Notes: generated by a model not told the origin, from the sequence alone. A stretch of DNA of 64,000 bases from Puccinia triticina (GCF_026914185.1 NC_070572.1:2666001-2730000), one strand, 5' to 3'. Positions 32,665 through 45,218 are shown, numbered from the stretch's first letter. Made by a program: numbers and translations.

Positions 32665-33300
32665 ATACTACAGGGTTGCAGAAGAAAGTCACGGTTTGGC
32701 ACTCTTTAGAGAGTGCCACACTTTCTTCCCTGGTGACTAGTCCAACAGTACAACACAGTTTGTACTTCATGAAGAGATACACAGCCGCATGCAGATGTTT
32801 CGGCGACAGTCCAGCCCCCAGCCTCATGGACACCTTCCCGCGGCAGAAGTCGCAGATGTCCAAGACAGCTCTGGCCACTGGGGGAGAGGCACCCGGCGCC
32901 CCTGCAGCCGCAATAGCTCCCCAACCTCCAAGCGCTTGGCTGGCAGCTCGAGCCCGAAGACACCACGGAGCGGGCCCACCTTGGCTTCCAGCCCTTCCTC
33001 AAGCTGCGAGAACTTGCCCAAACTGCGCTGCTGCTCAATGCGCACACCCCACCGAGTATTATGTCAACGGCGTCAGAGTAGAAGAGAAGGATCCTTGGCA
33101 ACGGCTCAGCGTCCCAACCACAAGGGGCCTCACCCTTGAGGGGTTCCTAGCACAATGTCGGATCTGTGCTGTTGTGTGAAGCTGTGTGGTTGTGGTGGTG
33201 GACCTGGTTTGTTGGTTGCGCGGGGAGGGGGGGGATGACACTGCAACAGGCGGTCTTGTCTCGGGATTTGGATTTCTGCCTGTGTGGGCTCCAGGTTTAT
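32665..33300. other. GC-rich block, possibly former coding sequence
   Basis: After the hairpin TGGCACTCTTTAGAGAGTGC (about 32697-32718) the sequence is GC-rich for about 500 bp with open frames on both strands. On the minus strand EQQRSLGKFSQLEEGLEAKV looks helical. I recognise no family, and no introns could be placed. Confidence 0.3.
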
Positions 33301-33639
33301 GATTGTACAATCATATCCAGACTTTTTTGAAACTTAATTGGGCCTGTATTGGCAACATAAATTTAACAGATTTTGGTTTCAAACGAGTTTCAAAAATATT
33401 ACAATAAAATTTCAATAATTGTTTATAATTGGCACCTCAATCCCTTGGGGTCGACTATGTATGCCGTGCCTGGTTTGTAATGCGTTGGCAACTACCGCCT
33501 CCGCCACGTTGCTCTTACCGTTGGTCCGACCAGCGTGCCAACTTGGCGTTTTCAACGCCCACCCAATCTCATTTACATGCAACACGCCTCAGCAGCAGTA
33601 TGTACGTATACATATGTCATAATAATCCTCATAACAGTC

Positions 33640-34480
33640 AACATTGGTTCACAAGCCAGAACAAACAGAAGGTGTCGTCGATGCTGGATCTGATCAAACG
33701 CTCAGCCGCCCGTTTCGCGCTGGGGGCCATGAAATCCACCCCGGTCAAGTACTTAGAGAAGTATCGGCCTCTCAGGAGCATCAAGAAGACTGCCGCGAGT
33801 AGGATAACAAACTTTTTTGTCACAAAACTGACCAGCATCACCCACAGGTCGTCGGCGATAGAAAGGCAAATCAGTACGGAATTAATGTGGACAGCGAGGC
33901 CCTTCCCTAGCCCAGTCCACTCCGCGCTCACCCGGGAGGAACTGGCCGTCGTGGCGGCAAAAGACCTGGAGACTGTGAACTTCTTATTAAGAACTGCCCT
34001 CCCTGGAAATCAGGGAGGAAGATGGAACTGGAAATCAATGAGACCACCAAACAAGAGGCAACAAAAGAAATAGTATCTTTCCTTAAAAGCTTAGACCCGG
34101 TGTCCGATTTGGTTTCTGATCATCCTGAGGAGGGCTTGGGAGCGGCGGCCGTCTCTAGGGATGGTACTCTGTCCAAACTCTCTTTTTTAGGACCACCGGG
34201 CACGGCGTCAAACTTTGAATGCAAACTAGTCGGCATACGACTCGGACTAGAAATAGGTAGCAAGGCTCGGCTGCCAAGCACTGGGGCCCTGATCATTCTG
34301 CTAACCAACAGCCATACCTTTGCTGCCGTTCCCTCCCGCCGGCATTTGCGTCAAGCAGCCCGTTCCTGCCCAGCACCGCCCTCGTCAATCTAAATGACGC
34401 CCGCCAATCAGGCCGCCCTCGCCTCGTTCCTCACCAGCGAACTCGGACAGAAAGACTCGCCCGAGCCATCCTAGCTGGTA
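33640..34480 (+). pseudogene. LINE (Tad-like) pol fragment: RT thumb and RNase H remnant
   Basis: Reads ARFALGAMKSTPVKYLEKYRP (end of a non-LTR RT), then a linker. In the next frame at 34022 comes an RNase H-like segment with EGLGAAAVSRDGTLSKLSFLG, ASNFECKLVGIRLGLEIGSKA and GALIILLTN. The first catalytic Asp block is damaged and the Asp of the usual SDSQ motif reads N. A frameshift near 34320 follows, after which ALVNLNDARQSGRP appears in another frame (34400-34440). The 5' part of the element is missing or unrecognisable. Family call is by motif order. Confidence 0.65.
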
Positions 34481-34549
34481 CGCCAAAAAACCATCTGTCT
34501 CTGTCTCTCTCCCTCCTGCTGTCCTGCACCCTCTTCCAAACAACTACTC

Positions 34550-34930
34550 AATTTGTCTCCCCCCTTGACTCTGGTGCCGCTGGCGCGAAAGGTGAAGCTG
34601 CGAACAACTGGCCGACGGGCGCGTATCAAAGCGTTGCAGCATGAGCCCCGGCTGGTACCGGCGTCAACAAGAGCGGATGCGGAGCTGATAGAGCTGCTGT
34701 ACTGGGGATGCGGCGGTACATCGCCGGCCTTCTGGCTTCCGGGTTCGCTCACACCTGCGCAGCCCGTCGAGTGCTGGGACCACGGGCATACTCCTCCGCA
34801 CACCGCACACCCTCTCCACCTAGCTCTCGCGCAGACAGGCTGGCGAGCACGCCGGGGTGCTCAGCAGGATCTACATGAAGCTGGTCATGGAACGCGACCG
34901 GCTCCTCTCGCCACCCTCTTTGATGTTATC
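34550..34930. other. GC-rich coding-like stretch, unrecognised
   Basis: Open in two plus-strand frames with non-repetitive composition (one reads VLSRIYMKLVMERDRLL near its end). No start, introns or known motif. It might be the 3' region of the LINE or host gene debris. Confidence 0.25.
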
Positions 34931-36849
34931 GCCCCCTCCTCTTTGACCATCTCACCCATCCTCTCCAACCTTCTCGGCCTTCCTCTTCGACTATTTTACG
35001 CATCCTCCTCGACCTTCTCACCCTTTCTCAGAGGCTGCCAACCACCCGCCCTCTTTGTCCTGCAATCTTCATCCCCACTTTCAAATCATACGGTCATTCA
35101 GCTGGCAGACTCACCCCCCCTTCAGCACAGTCAGGGATGCAAAACTAATGATCAACCTTGCTGCGCTAATCTCCCCTGATATATTGCATCTAACAGCTCA
35201 ATGTTTCATTCATGCTTCACAAACTAGCCTGCACTCTGGTCAACCTCACTAAGCAACAAGCATAAAATTATCCTTTCTCACTAGGGTGAATTAAATTACC
35301 CAGAGTTGACGGGTGATGCTCTGCAGGAAATAGAGACAAGGATCAAAGAAGGGGGAGGATCATTAACTGCATTGTTGAAACTTATGTTACTTAGGTTCAC
35401 TTGATTTCTTTCTCCAACTCTCTTCTCCTTCTCCTAATCACCCACATCTCATGTTTCCTGTTTCCTTCTTTTCTAATTGTAAAGAATATGTTTATACTGG
35501 GTTGACCACTGTCAAATAGGCATGGGTGTCTGATTGATCCAAAATGGAGAATCAAAGGAAGGTATGTCGGTATGTCACTTGAATTCCATGGATTTCCTGA
35601 TAATACCACATATTATTGAGCATTTTTCTTCAATATGCGCCACGCCCAGAAGTCCCTCCCTTGTCATAAACTCTCCTTGTTTTTTGTCCAAGAGAAGTAC
35701 CTCAAAGGAGTCATCAAGGGCCCCAAGTCTGCCTCTATCAATTTCTCTGAGCAAAACATCTCCCCTGCTTCCACAATCTATCAATTCAATTTCAAAGCAT
35801 CCAGGGCTTGATTCTCATGATCCCATCCTTACTTCACCATCCCTCACTACAAGTTCAAGATTTCTCAGCTGTCTATTCCTTTGCTCTTGTTTTAAATATT
35901 AGTTCATCAAATTGTGTCTTATCTTTCTGGAAGGAGAACTGCTTTGTGTACAACTCAAATTCTTCCCAATTCTCATGTGCCTTCCCTCATCTGGTCTTAT
36001 CTATACTCAATTTTATTTACTCACATTCTTTGGTCAATGGTAGGCACTTCTATTTCTACTTCATTTGTGCCTTTTGTTTTATGTATGATGATGTTATGAG
36101 TAATTAATTTTTGATTGAATTTAAAGTCTACGGCTTGCTCAAATTTCAAGAACTGATGGTCAGGGAGGGGCTTAGCATGATCTGCTTCAAACCAAACAAT
36201 GTCAAGATTTGTTGCAGATTGCCTTATAGGTTTGACCACATTGAAACTCAAAATAAACAAGTTCTGTGAAGATTTGAGTGGGGAAAAATCATGGTGGTTG
36301 GGTCCAATCCCAACACATTCTTACCAAAATTTTGAACTGATGGCCAGTCTGTCACTGGGGTAGCACCTGGGCTACAAATGATAAATCAGAAGCAAGGAGA
36401 GATATATAATATCCAGGATGTCCTCTGATTTGGTGGGATGTGATTGTGGGTGATTTTAGCTAGAAGGTGGGGAGCTGGAAAATTCAAAACTTCCCCTCAA
36501 ATCTCCAGCGGCGTAGCCGCCTTGGCCTCTAGTACTTAATTAAATATTGAGTGATTGTGCTGTTTTTTAAAAAGAATGGAACAGGTTTCTTTTAGTTTTG
36601 AAGTTGATGGTTGGTGAGATGAAAAGGATGGAGGAAGGCTTGATTACCTTTTATGGAGCAAACAGGAATCCTACTTGAATACATCATACTTTAATTGACA
36701 TTGCCATGCTGAAGTGGTGAGAAACTCAGATGAATAGTTGTACTTTGATGAGACTAGAGAGGTGTGATAGATTGTGGTATTGTATCCAGGCCCATTCCTT
36801 TCCTCTCTACCAATATTCATCATTCTAGTGTGTTTTTTGAATTATTACA
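34931..36849. other. no gene seen
   Basis: Mostly AT-rich, with pyrimidine tracts at 34900-35060 and 35400-35480. Open frames are short and have unbiased composition. Confidence 0.35.
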
Positions 36850-37700
36850 TTAACCAGTCAGCCCTGTGCACCTAGTCTACTTATAAAAAGTGTTGAATTG
36901 GTATATTGCTGCCAAAACTTACATGTTAACTTTGCCGCAATATGATATTTGACCAGCATCATCAAGCACCCCATTAAGGCCTGAATTGATCCGCGGATCC
37001 TGTGATGGTGCTCAAAGTTTAGCTTTGTTGGGTGAATCAAAATCAAGTAGAACAAGACGGTTACTTACACATCCTTGGACTACCAATAAGTTCTGGTTTT
37101 GGAAAAAGGGGGGAAGAGAGAATTCAGTCTGGGTGGAAAAATAGCAACTGGATGGGTCATGCACCTACAGGCTGAATTCTCCAAAAATTGGCCAGCAATT
37201 TTAATTTGAGAGAAAGCTCTAAGTCTTTCTGCAATTTTTTTTTGAAATTCAGAAGGGATTTCATTCAAGAAGCGTTCATCATGATTGATTCCGGCAAGAC
37301 CTTGGCAATGGAGAATTGATGAAATCTTGAGTGATGTTTGAGATGGTTGATTGGACTGCTTGTTGAGCTTGAGCCATGATTGCAGCTATTTCCGCTTGAG
37401 ATAAGCACAAATCTTTGATGCTAATAACACCCAAGAGAAGCAGATATGTACTTAACCTTGTGAAATGGTCCTCCCCAGTTCAAACAAAGATTACTGAGCC
37501 AATGTATGCAACTGCAGTCAAAACGTAGCTCACACCAACAAATGAAATCCATGCCATCTTGCCCACTGACGTAAACATAACACTAATGACTGGTGCCCAG
37601 GTGGCAAAGATGCAACCGGGGAATGATCTGACCCCTGTAGCTACAAGGCCTGAATCAACTGCCTTGTGATTTAATGATTAAGAAAAAAATTCCCAAATTC
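36850..37700 (-). pseudogene. decayed copy of the neighbouring membrane-protein gene
   Basis: Minus-strand segments align with exons of the gene at 38.4-40.6 kb. One reads FPGCIFATWAPVISVMFTS with a TGA where the neighbour reads GTGEDRF. Another reads AAIMAQAQQAVQSTISNITQ, followed by a deletion and EIPSEFQKKIAERLRAF. Exon order is preserved, so this is a tandem duplicate that has decayed. Confidence 0.65.
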
Positions 37701-38429
37701 ACAGTTACTTTGGAAATTGCACATTGACAGTGCATGAAAGGGTATGATGTAATCATGTGGAGTTAAAATGGCAGTTACACTGGAGTATGCCACATCTAAA
37801 CTGCTGGCAGCTTCTAGAGGTTTTCTGTTATTGAATCTACTCTGAACTTGAGTTAAACTTCATTAATGTTCATCCAATTTTTCACTTGACACAACCATTG
37901 TTTCAGCTGAGGTTTCTCATGCATGTGGCCAACTGGTTCCATCTTCTTCAGTTTTTCTTGATATTTTCTGCTTTATATATTTGACAAAAACGGTTTTAAT
38001 AAGATCTTTAAACCTTTCTTTGATTTGACTTCTTGTTTTAGAAAATTTAAACAATAGGTGAGGTTTCAGTTAAGTTTCTTGTCACCTTTATCAACTTGAA
38101 ATATTCACATGAAGTATTCTTCCTCAATGGATATATTTTTAAAAAAGGTTATGCTACATTTGGTGCTACCATATAATGAATAATAAATCTTTTTATTGTA
38201 GCATTCAGTAGCAGTCATATTGGCAATCCTCCCGCCTCCCGGCAGATCTGAGTCAAAGTTTTGTCGGTGGTAGATCTTAGAATTTTGAGGTCTTGATTTT
38301 TTTTGATCAACATATAAAAAACAATATTTTGATGGGAGGTATTTGTTCCATTAACTCGCTTGTAAACTTTCAGAGGATTGGTACAAATAGTAGAAAAATG
38401 GTAATCAAAAGCTTACTGGGGCGGGTTAA
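37701..38429. other. spacer between the two related genes; no gene seen
   Basis: AT-rich. May include the last exon or 3' end of the 38.4-40.6 kb gene, which I could not place. Confidence 0.35.
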
Positions 38430-40591
38430 GTCACATACAGGAAGATTGAAATAGCAGTCTCCTGCTTGGGAAAGATTCCTCAGCTCTGATTGGTTGGTGG
38501 CACTTCATGATAGGACAAATCATCAACTTTAGCATCCAATAGCATTAACTTGCAATTTTCTGAACATGAAACCATACCTGCTGTTGTGGTAAGAACTCCA
38601 ATCATACTCAAATACACCATATTTTGACTGGCATTCCCAGGCCAAAGTTGTCAAGAACTTTGAAGAATATCCATACTTTGATTCAACCAAAGAAGCATGA
38701 TAGATGGTTAGATCATATCCATTTCCATTTTTTTCTGCCCTGACAATGTTCATCATTCTATAATATTTCATTTTTTTAGGGTTAGTTCATGGCATATATA
38801 CTCTTGTTTTAGGTGATTTGAGGCAGGAATTAGTGCAAATGAACATTCATACTCACATGCCATCTTCCCCGCAGTATGATAGCTTGTGAGCATCATCAAA
38901 GGCCCCATTGACTCCTGAGTAGATACAAGGATCCTGATGAGGCAGAATTAATTTCAAGTTTTGTAAGCAAATTCATGACCAATCTAATCTCCTAGAACCT
39001 TTATCTAGAAGAATTACTACATACACTACCGCGGACAATGAAGGCATTCTGAAGAGATCAAAAGCATCCCCAATTCATCAAATTAAGAAACATGGCCATC
39101 AAAATTGGTGAATTTCTCCTCACCTGGACTCTCCAGAACTTTGCCAATGATTTCAATTTCAAAGCAAGCTCCAACTCTCTTTGTAATTTGTTCTGGAAAT
39201 TAGACGGTACCTCGTTGAGAAAACTTCCATCGCGATTTATCCCGGCAAGACCCTCAAGATTACTGATTGGTGAATTTATGACATTTTGGGTGATGTTGGA
39301 GATAGTTGAATGGACCGCTTGTTGAGCTTGAGCCATCATTGTTGCTATGTTTGCTCCCTGTGGTAGAATGCGGAAGATACATAAGCGTAAATCTTTGATG
39401 CTAAATAACACCAGAGAGCTGGATACTTACCCTTGTGAAACGATCCTCACCAGTTCCAACAAATATGACCGAGTTTATAAAAGCGAACGCAGTAGAGACA
39501 TACAACCCCCCTGCGAATGAAACCCATGCAATTTCTCCCCAGGAGGCAAACATTGTGCTGGTAATCGGAGCCCAGGAATTAAATATACATCCCGGGAAGC
39601 TGGTCACCCAAGTGGTGACAAGCCCCACATAAGACGCCTGGAAGAGTGTGAAAAATGATAGAACTTCCAATCAAAATGTGTTGAAATGAAGAGGATACAA
39701 AAAAAAAACTTACCGCAGTCTCATACACCCTAGTCGGATCTTTTTCGAAGTCAATCAACTAAGCCACATTCAAAGATAATAATCAAGTCAAGCTATAGGC
39801 GGGTTTTATACCTTAAATTCATGACATCAAATAATTGGATTTACCATCTCGGATATGATACCTATAACACAAACCATTTAAGCTCCTACTTTTTGTAAAA
39901 ATCCGCGAAGACGGCTCATACCTGACATTGTTCCAAAGCTGAGGGATGATGAATCATAGTTTAACAACAGATATTTGAAGATGTTAGAAAGCAAATCGAG
40001 AGAAGCTGCTACCGCTTACATACACGCGCAGATTGAGGAAGCTGAAAACCACTAACGCGTAACCGGCAGAATCATACAGACTGTTGACAAATGAGTTCCA
40101 ATTCTGAGCTGCGACGAGTGCATACCAATCTCGACCTTTCACGGCTTCACACAGCTGGATGGAGTTCTCCCCACGAATAAGTAAGCTTCATTCAGCCTCA
40201 TGTGATTTTCTAAATATTTTTTTTCTCATCTGCGTCGACAATTCTGGACAGAAACTGACCTGACCACTATGTGGATGCTCGCCAATCCCAGCTGAGAAAT
40301 CTGTCGCGCCCACATGACTGGCGTACTCCTGAGAAGTTACCCCACATCGGAGTGCAGAAGAAAGTCGTATTAATGATTTGGTGAGCTTTTTCGGAGTAAC
40401 GAAGTGATGTTCTTGCATAGATTTTGTCGTGTATGAGGGGAGTTTTCTTTCTTCACCTGCAAAGTTATCTTTGATCCGCCGGGGTAATTGTCCAAATAAT
40501 CATTCATTCGAAGTTGAGACCACAAAGCAGGTGTCAAAGGAATCTCATGGCAAGGCTCGTTGTCAATGTCGAATGCTGGCGGTGGAATCAA
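38430..40591 (-). CDS. multi-exon membrane protein of unknown function
   Basis: Coding blocks with good splice sites: to 40457 (IPPPAFDIDNEPCHEIPLTP, ends at a CAG|GTGAAG donor); 40328-40260 (23 codons); about 40154-40021 (LCEAVKGRDWYALVAAQNW, then hydrophobic YALVVFSFLNLRVY); small exons between 39950 and 39715; 39637-39431 (69 codons, two hydrophobic stretches around WVTSFPGCIF and AWVSFAGGLYVSTAFAFINS); 39357-39124 (78 codons, MMAQAQQAVHSTISNITQ); 38933-38857 (DPCIYSGVNGAFDDAHKLSY); 38739-38578 (NGNGYDLTIYHASLVESKYG). A last block near 38480-38430 reads QAGDCYFNLPVCDL. Alternation of hydrophobic and polar exons suggests a multi-span membrane protein with a soluble C-terminal region. Start codon and final exon are uncertain, and I recognise no family. 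Confidence 0.6.
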
Positions 40592-42572
40592 AACAAAATT
40601 GAAATTAAACCTCAGCTATGCTTTTATGTGCGGAAACTAGTAGAAACCAATGTTGGTGAGAACTTAGATGAGATCTGCTAACCGCGAGTACCCCAAGTTC
40701 GTATCCTATTCTGTGTTACGTCGAGTTGCTTTTCACAGGACAACTCCCTAGTTGATATTAAAAGAGAAAGTAGGGCGCGTTTCCCTGCACGTGGGACGAG
40801 CATGATTTGAATGTAATGAATTTATCCGTTTGTTGAACACTCTGATCACAGTTGAGCCACACCAAATTTTGCGTGCAGGAAGTAGTACGGTCGACCTGGA
40901 CGGATACCAATTGTGTTAACAAAAAACAAAAACGAACTTCCAAACCTTTGAGCCTGTTTTGAAGGCAGTACACATGTACAGACTATTTTGGTCAGGCTGA
41001 AACCAGTCCAAAACTTATAGGCTGCCTACATCAATACCGAAGCCTTCCGCCCCGAACGAACTCGGACGATTGCCAGAAGATTTGGCATGGACCCTAAATT
41101 CGGTTTTGGATAACATAATAGTCGGGCGAGCTGCTAAGAGTGAACATCGTAAGCTCAACACAGCCTCAGGTCAAAAAGAATTCAGGGCCTCTCTGGACCA
41201 CCCAACTTTCACCAGGATATTTCTTTGGGAGCAGTGGTCCTGGTCATTTTTTGAGGGCACCACTTTCTCCTACCACATCGCACTCCAAGCTGATACACTG
41301 TGAAAGGGGTGAGCCACTTGACACCCCAGATACATCTGGGGTGCCACACCCACCCAGCCAGGTGACCACCACCAATCTCACAAAGTGAGAAAGGTGCTGC
41401 AATCTAAGATAGCTGTGGCAAGTGGTAAGCCAAGCAAACCACTTCTGCATTCCCGCACTGAGTCTGAAAAAAACTATAGCACTTGAGTGAATACAGTTGC
41501 AGACTCCAGTAACAATATCAGGTTCAAGGATAATCCCAGCCCCAAGGCACTCACAGAGAGGATCTAAGCAAGCGCAAAAGTTAAGTGGCTGGACTCTACT
41601 ACGCAATGCGGATCAGATGAGTACAAATGCCTCATTCCTTTCTTCTAGACAAATTCAAGAAAAAAAAAGACCGAACAAACCAATTCCACTCGAAGAGCAG
41701 GAAAGAAAATTGGTGAGTTAGTAGTACCCAGGATCTGCGCAAGATGCAAGCACATCCTTCCTCCTGTTCCACCTCTCTCATTCCCTTCCTCAATATTTGA
41801 GATGATTACTTGCAGAGGAAGAACTATTTTTCAATTTTCTGTGATGTTTTCCATTACACCTGAGGGACGTTGGATGAGGTCAAGTGCAGCGCTTCGGCGC
41901 TGATAAAAGCAGGCAATGGTCTAAGGATAGCTGAAAGCTCTCAAGAGCTCGCCCCAGCGGTAATCACGCAGTACTAGAAAGGTTACCTCTGCCATTGGAG
42001 GCTTATCATGGAGGGTAAAAGCTCCAGCTGAGCCCTATGGAGCTGCCTTCGGTGTGCCTCGGGCAGCATGAGACGCCTATTTTGTCTTGGGTAACAAGCA
42101 AGGCTGAGCCAAGGAGACCTTGCGGATACATTTGGAGTGAGCAAACTGGGAGCAGCCTAGATGCTGAGCACATTGCTAGCCTGCCCTCGATGGAGGTGCT
42201 GAGCTCTGCTGCTTCTGACCGGCAGCTGCTGAGCTCTGCTGCTTCTGATCAGTATATAAGGGCCTCTTATTCTGCCCGTTTGCGGTTTCTCCTCGCATCC
42301 TCACTCACCACCTCCTAGTCCAATAGAGCTTCCTCCTCGGCTCCCACACGGCTCTTGGTCCTGGAAGCACATACAACTCACTCACCTTTTTTGCCCCTGC
42401 CTCAAAGCCAACTCGCTCGGTGGTCGTAAGTGCATGCATTGAGCTTGCACTTGCCGACTTCACTCCTTGAAGAAAGCATCAGGTTGGTGAATGATTTCGC
42501 GGATCGGGAAGACATAGTAGCACTACCCGCATGTGGACCAGGTCATGCTCTCATCGAGCTATTTTATCCAGT
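40592..42572. other. no gene recognised; TATA box and short tandem duplication
   Basis: GCTGAGCTCTGCTGCTTCTG is repeated at about 42200 and 42229, followed by AGTATATAAGGGC (42250), a good TATA box, and CT-rich sequence. This could be a promoter or a decayed LTR. No downstream frame is convincing. Confidence 0.35.
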
Positions 42573-43623
42573 GCTCACTCCAGAACACGACACAGAGGTA
42601 CTCTTAACATGTTTCTCACGATGATTCAATTAGGATATTCGAGTCCAACATGATACATACAAGAAGGTAAGAAGTAAGCAAACCTATGGTAAGACTAAGA
42701 GAGAGACTGCTAAAACATTTATAACAATTAAAAGGTGTTCTTGGTTCAAAGAAGGGAAGGAGGTGTCTGGGAATTTAAACAAAAGAGCTTAAAGATCATG
42801 AAAAGCCGATTGGTTGGTGAAGTAAGCTAGAAAAAGGAGCGTGCGCCTCAATGTTCGAAAGCGGCCCTGAATGGCGCGGAATTCGGTGTGCCTGAGCACG
42901 TCGATAAAGTGAAGAACCCAGGCCAAGCTACACGCCGCGTCGGATTGTTCGATCGCCCGCAAAGAAGACTCGACCCTTGCCGCCAGCATGAGACGGATCC
43001 TGTCGTCCTCGATATCGGCTACCCACATAGGTCGTCTACTGCCGTCGGACGGACTGGGCCGACTGGGCAAGATGTGCGTGCGCTGGACGAAACGCTGCAC
43101 GCTCAAGTAATGCCGCCGCCGGTTCTCTGCCCAGTCGGCACAGTCCATCCGACGGCAGTAGACGACCTATGTGGGTAGCCGATATCGAGGCCGACAGGAT
43201 CCGTCTCATGCTGGCGGCAAGGGTCAAGTCTTCTTTGCGGGCGATCGAACAATCCGACGCGGCGTGTAGCTTGGCCTGGGTTCTTCACTTTAGCAACGGT
43301 CTCAGGCACACCAAAATTCCGGGCCATCCAGGTTCGCTTGTGAGCATAGGCACACGCTCCTTTTTCTAACTTACTTCCGCAACCAATCCGCTTTTCATGA
43401 TCTTTGAGCTCTTTTGTTTAAATTCTAATACACCTCCTTCCCCTCTTTGAACCAAGAACACTTCTTAAATGTTATAATTGTTTTAGCAGTCTCTCTCTTA
43501 GTCTTACCATACATTTTCTTACCTCTTAACTTCTTGAATCTATCTTGTTGAATTCGAATATCCCAATCCAATCTTTTTCAGAAACATGTTAAGAGTACCT
43601 CTGTATTGTGTTCTGGAGTGAGC
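42573..43623. repeat. 1.05-kb imperfect palindrome carrying gene-like sequence
   Basis: Arms of about 497 bp (42573-43069 and 43128-43623) with a 58-bp loop. The outer 250 bp are AT-rich; the inner 250 bp are GC-rich. Both arms encode, in opposite directions, MWVADIE(D/A)DRIRLMLAARV and CSLAWVLHF. The outer arm ends encode HSRT(Q/R)(Y/H)RGTLNMFL, the tail of the minus-strand gene to the right. Arm differences are mostly single substitutions. Confidence 0.9.
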
Positions 43624-44330
43624 AATTTGGATGGTAGCACCGCCTGAGAGTACACATATCGGCCATTCTTTGTCTATTTTTTTGAATATGTCTTCTAAAA
43701 CTCGCCGATCCGCTTGCAACGCATCTTTGTAGGACTCATCTTCAGTTTCATGAATTCTCTTGTATGTAATATTTCTCAATGAATCTGTTGTTTGCTTTAA
43801 GGTCATGTCAAACTCCTTATTTATTTTTTCAGGAAAGTGTAGTCCCAAATAATGCAATCTCAATTTTTCGATACTTTCAAGGGTCTCATTGCAAAAATCC
43901 ATAACAATTTGGCTTTGTTCTGAATCCCAAGGAAAAATAAGCCAAATTTTTACTGTCTTCAAAATTTAGATGGAAGACTCAGCAAAGGCTTACCACTCAT
44001 TCTTTTCTTTTTCTGTTTTGAAACATCTGATTCAAAAAGATCACAAATTGTTAGTATTCCAAACCTTAACAGAAAATTTGATGTCAGGCTCACCCATTAA
44101 TTTTTCAGGTAATCCAGAGCTTGGATTCTTTTGTTGTACAATTTCCTCTGGGATGTCTTTTGTTGCTTTGATCTTTTCTGTCACAATTTCATTGGAAGCA
44201 CCTCTATGGAGGTGATTGACTTCAAATAAAATCAAGTCAAAGCATTCAATTTGAGTGGATACTGGAAGAAAAAGCCTAGAGGCCTGCTACTCATTACTCA
44301 CATTCTTGGGTGAACTCATGAGAACCTTGG
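43540..44330 (-). CDS. hypothetical protein, at least two exons
   Basis: Main exon reads from about 43925 (QSQIVMDFCNETLESIEKLRL) through charged helical sequence to WPICVLSGGATIQIAHSRTQ and LNMFLKKIGLGYSNS, ending TAG near 43540 inside the palindrome. Upstream, 44235-44050 encodes NEIVTEKIKATKDIPEEIVQ and GEPDIKFSVKVWNTNN. The joining intron and the start are not certain. The SGGA segment after a hydrophobic stretch recalls ATP-binding folds of the actin/Hsp70 kind, but this is too weak to assign. Its 3' end is duplicated in the left palindrome arm. Confidence 0.4.
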
Positions 44331-44392
44331 TCTTGTGAAGGGAAATGAAAAAACAAAAGTTTTGATTATAAGCAGAGGATTTAGAGAATTAG

Positions 44393-44565
44393 GGTGTTCA
44401 AAATTGATTTTTGAATATCATTTTACATAAAATCATAAGATTTATCAAAGTTTTCAGAGGTGTTTGAAATGAAGAGAACCCTCAAATTTCACCCCATCAA
44501 AACATTGAACATGCAGCTCTTATGATTTTATGTAGAAAGTAGTTTGAAAATCAATTTTGAACACC
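44393..44565. mobile_element. 173-bp AT-rich MITE
   Basis: Inverted ends GGTGTTCAAAATTGATTTT (19 bp), followed inside by an inverted CTTATGATTTTATGTA pair. No clear target duplication. Lies directly left of a GGTACCC-rich repeat. Confidence 0.6.
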
Positions 44566-44571
44566 ACAAAT

Positions 44572-44870
44572 GTCGGCCGGTACCCAGCACCCGTGGGCGG
44601 GTACCACCCGCACCCGCCCCACGTACTTAGCATACGGGGCTGGGGAGTGGGGACACCAATTGGCCAAATTCCAGCTCGCCGAGAGGTATATCTTGGCAAG
44701 CTGGTCAAAGTCCAACTCGCCAGGTGTTATGTATTTGGCACGGGCTCCAGCCCTTGCTGCATCTGGGGGAGGCACTTGGGCGGGTACCCCACCACTTCAC
44801 AAATAAACAGGCACCCGGCGCTGTCCGGCGGGTGCGCGGCGGGTGCCGCCAACGGGTCCAAACTGTTATT
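44572..44870. repeat. GGTACCC-rich element fragment
   Basis: Contains CCGGTACCCAGCACCCGTGG, GCGGGTACCACCCGC and GGCGGGTACCCC blocks, like the subterminal regions of the TAGAGAT elements, and a pair of ATTTGGC/GCCAAATT segments. The TAGAGATGG ends were not found. Confidence 0.55.
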
Positions 44871-45205
44871 CTCTATTATGGGCTAACACTCCTGAATATT
44901 GTCGGCTTAAATCTAAGCTATGGGTGTTTAGGTGCCCTCTTCATGGTTTCAGGGCCTGCAGAGCAGGAGTGTAAGAATGCCTAGATAGTGTTGAGATAGT
45001 GCATTAGCATTCCCTTATGCAGTATGCTTCTAATCTATACACCCACAACTTAGCCTATATTGTACATGTATATAGTCTAGTTGTTTCCCCTCACTGTGAT
45101 CCTCACTGAATGATGATTATACTTTGACTCATTGTGCTAGGACTTTTGTCCTTGACATCTCGTCAAACTTCTCTTAGTCTTGTGTCACCCAAGTTACCCT
45201 CAACA

Positions 45206-45218
45206 GGTTATGAGACCC
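45206..45218 (+). promoter_or_regulatory. candidate primer-binding site, half-tRNA(Met) type
   Basis: GGTTATGAGACCC starts at the first base after the 5' LTR. It complements a tRNA anticodon arm centred on CAU, as in the Copia element at 8632. Confidence 0.5.
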
